Source: Planctomycetales bacterium
GTDB taxonomy: Bacteria; 4484-113; JAFGCY01
Length of the DNA: 22,307 bases
Direction: 5' to 3'
Assembly: GCA_024645305.1 (NCBI GenBank)
Contig: JAHEFU010000015.1
Location: forward strand, 1 to 22,307
Below are positions 21,657-22,307 of the stretch, one piece after another (within the stretch, counting starts at the first letter, position 1; each line of letters opens with the position of its first letter). A model generated the notes under the pieces. That model saw only the letters and a list, made by a program, of their open reading frames with translations, was not told the origin of the DNA and did no database searches. Made by a program: the position numbers and the translations under genes.

Positions 21657-22307
21657 CCTCGCCCTCGTCCATGCCGGTCTCGTTTTCCGCGCGGCTGCGC
21701 TGCTCCGGCGGGCTGGAAGGATGGGGATGCCGTTTCGTGCGCTGACTGCGTCTGGCGCTCCGTTCCTCCGGCGACAGGCCGTCTGACATGTCATGCAGGT
21801 ACAGGCTCTGGCTGGGGAAGGCAAAGTCCACATCCAGTTCGTCGAACAGGTCCATGATGCGCAGGTTCAGGTCCTCGCGGATCACGAGGTAGTCACTCCA
21901 GACCGCGGTGTTGGCAAAGCAGTAGACCAGGATATTGAGCGAACTGGCGCCGAAGTCCGAGAAGCGCACGATGTGGCTGCTCTGGTCTATGCCCGGATGC
22001 TCAGTGATGATCTTCCGGATGCCCTTGACGGCGGCGCGTACCTGATCCGGACTGGAATCGTAGGTGATGCCGATGTCCATGTTGATCCGGCGCTGCTTGC
22101 GCGCGCTGAAGTTCTGGATGTTCTCATTGGTGACGATCTTGTTGGGCACGCTGACGAGCGTCCTGTCGAAGCAGCGGATGCGCGTGGAGCGGATGCCGAT
22201 CTCCTCCACGTCGCCCTCAACCCCGGCCATGATGATCCAGTCCCCGCGCTTGAACGGCCGGTCCATGAAGATCATGAAGCTGCCGAAGATGTTGGCAACG
22301 GTGTCCT
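21652..22307 (-). CDS. MscS-family mechanosensitive ion channel, C-terminal part
   Basis: The frame is open to the right edge, so the N-terminus and pore helix lie outside. What is present begins DTVANIFGSFMIFMDRPFKR, the end of the MscS pore helix and the start of the beta domain. It continues with VEEIGIRSTRIRCFDRTLVS then VPNKIVTNENIQNFS, and an alpha/beta domain ending VDFAFPSQSLYLHDM. A charged, Ser/Arg/Glu-rich tail of about 45 residues follows. It shares FDRTLVSVPNK with the channel at 17648-18904. An ATG at 22275 is internal and not a start. Convergent with the permease pair. Confidence 0.92.
   Translation of the reverse strand, partial: DTVANIFGSFMIFMDRPFKRGDWIIMAGVEGDVEEIGIRSTRIRCFDRTLVSVPNKIVTNENIQNFSARKQRRINMDIGITYDSSPDQVRAAVKGIRKIITEHPGIDQSSHIVRFSDFGASSLNILVYCFANTAVWSDYLVIREDLNLRIMDLFDELDVDFAFPSQSLYLHDMSDGLSPEERSARRSQRTKRHPHPSSPPEQRSRAENETGMDEGEG

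Overview
The window is GC-rich, densely coded bacterial DNA. Two lipoproteins with lipobox signal peptides, MscS-type channels and MacB/FtsX-type permeases point to a cell with a periplasm and outer membrane. The phylum cannot be fixed from this sequence. No gene is a clear lineage marker, but the dispersed intergenic word repeats (AGGTTCCAGG-, ACTGACCACTGATAACTG- and TGCAGGG-type) are of a kind seen in large-genome and uncultivated bacteria.

Layout. 1-66: last codons of an unknown + gene. 182-1489 (-): ffh, the SRP GTPase. 1559-2047 (+): small lipoprotein, convergent with a three-repeat unknown protein (2280-4095, -) that carries a frameshift. 4177-4899 (+): AIM24/TIGR00266 family protein. 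5010-6432 (+): methylmalonyl-CoA epimerase, an ECF sigma factor and a soluble zinc-binding anti-sigma factor.

6646-14943 (+) is the most unusual part and looks like one transcription unit. It has a good promoter, a hairpin, a 23-codon micro-ORF with an ideal Shine-Dalgarno, a SAM methyltransferase and an ABC-2 ATPase. Then come one divergent GNAT-like protein and eight tandem paralogous GNAT acetyltransferases, a second 23-codon micro-ORF, and finally the ABC-2 permease. The acetyltransferase array therefore lies between the two halves of one ABC transporter. Most junctions inside the array overlap or are separated by one or two bases, which suggests translational coupling. One copy is cut by a TAG at an invariant Trp codon. 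Both micro-ORFs resemble the 5' end of the array genes. A plausible reading is a system that methylates or acetylates a small molecule or peptide and moves it across the membrane, with the array diversified by repeated duplication. The substrate is unknown.

15035-18904 (-): a lipoprotein with Ig-like and cohesin-like segments, and two overlapping MscS channel genes. 19172-21639 (+): two MacB/FtsX-type permeases with no ATPase partner in view. 21652-22307 (-): the C-terminal part of a third MscS-type channel.

Two window-wide patterns stand out. Several first genes of transcription units have a -10 box only 4-9 bases before the start codon and no Shine-Dalgarno, as expected for leaderless mRNAs. 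Low-complexity word repeats sit directly after stop codons.
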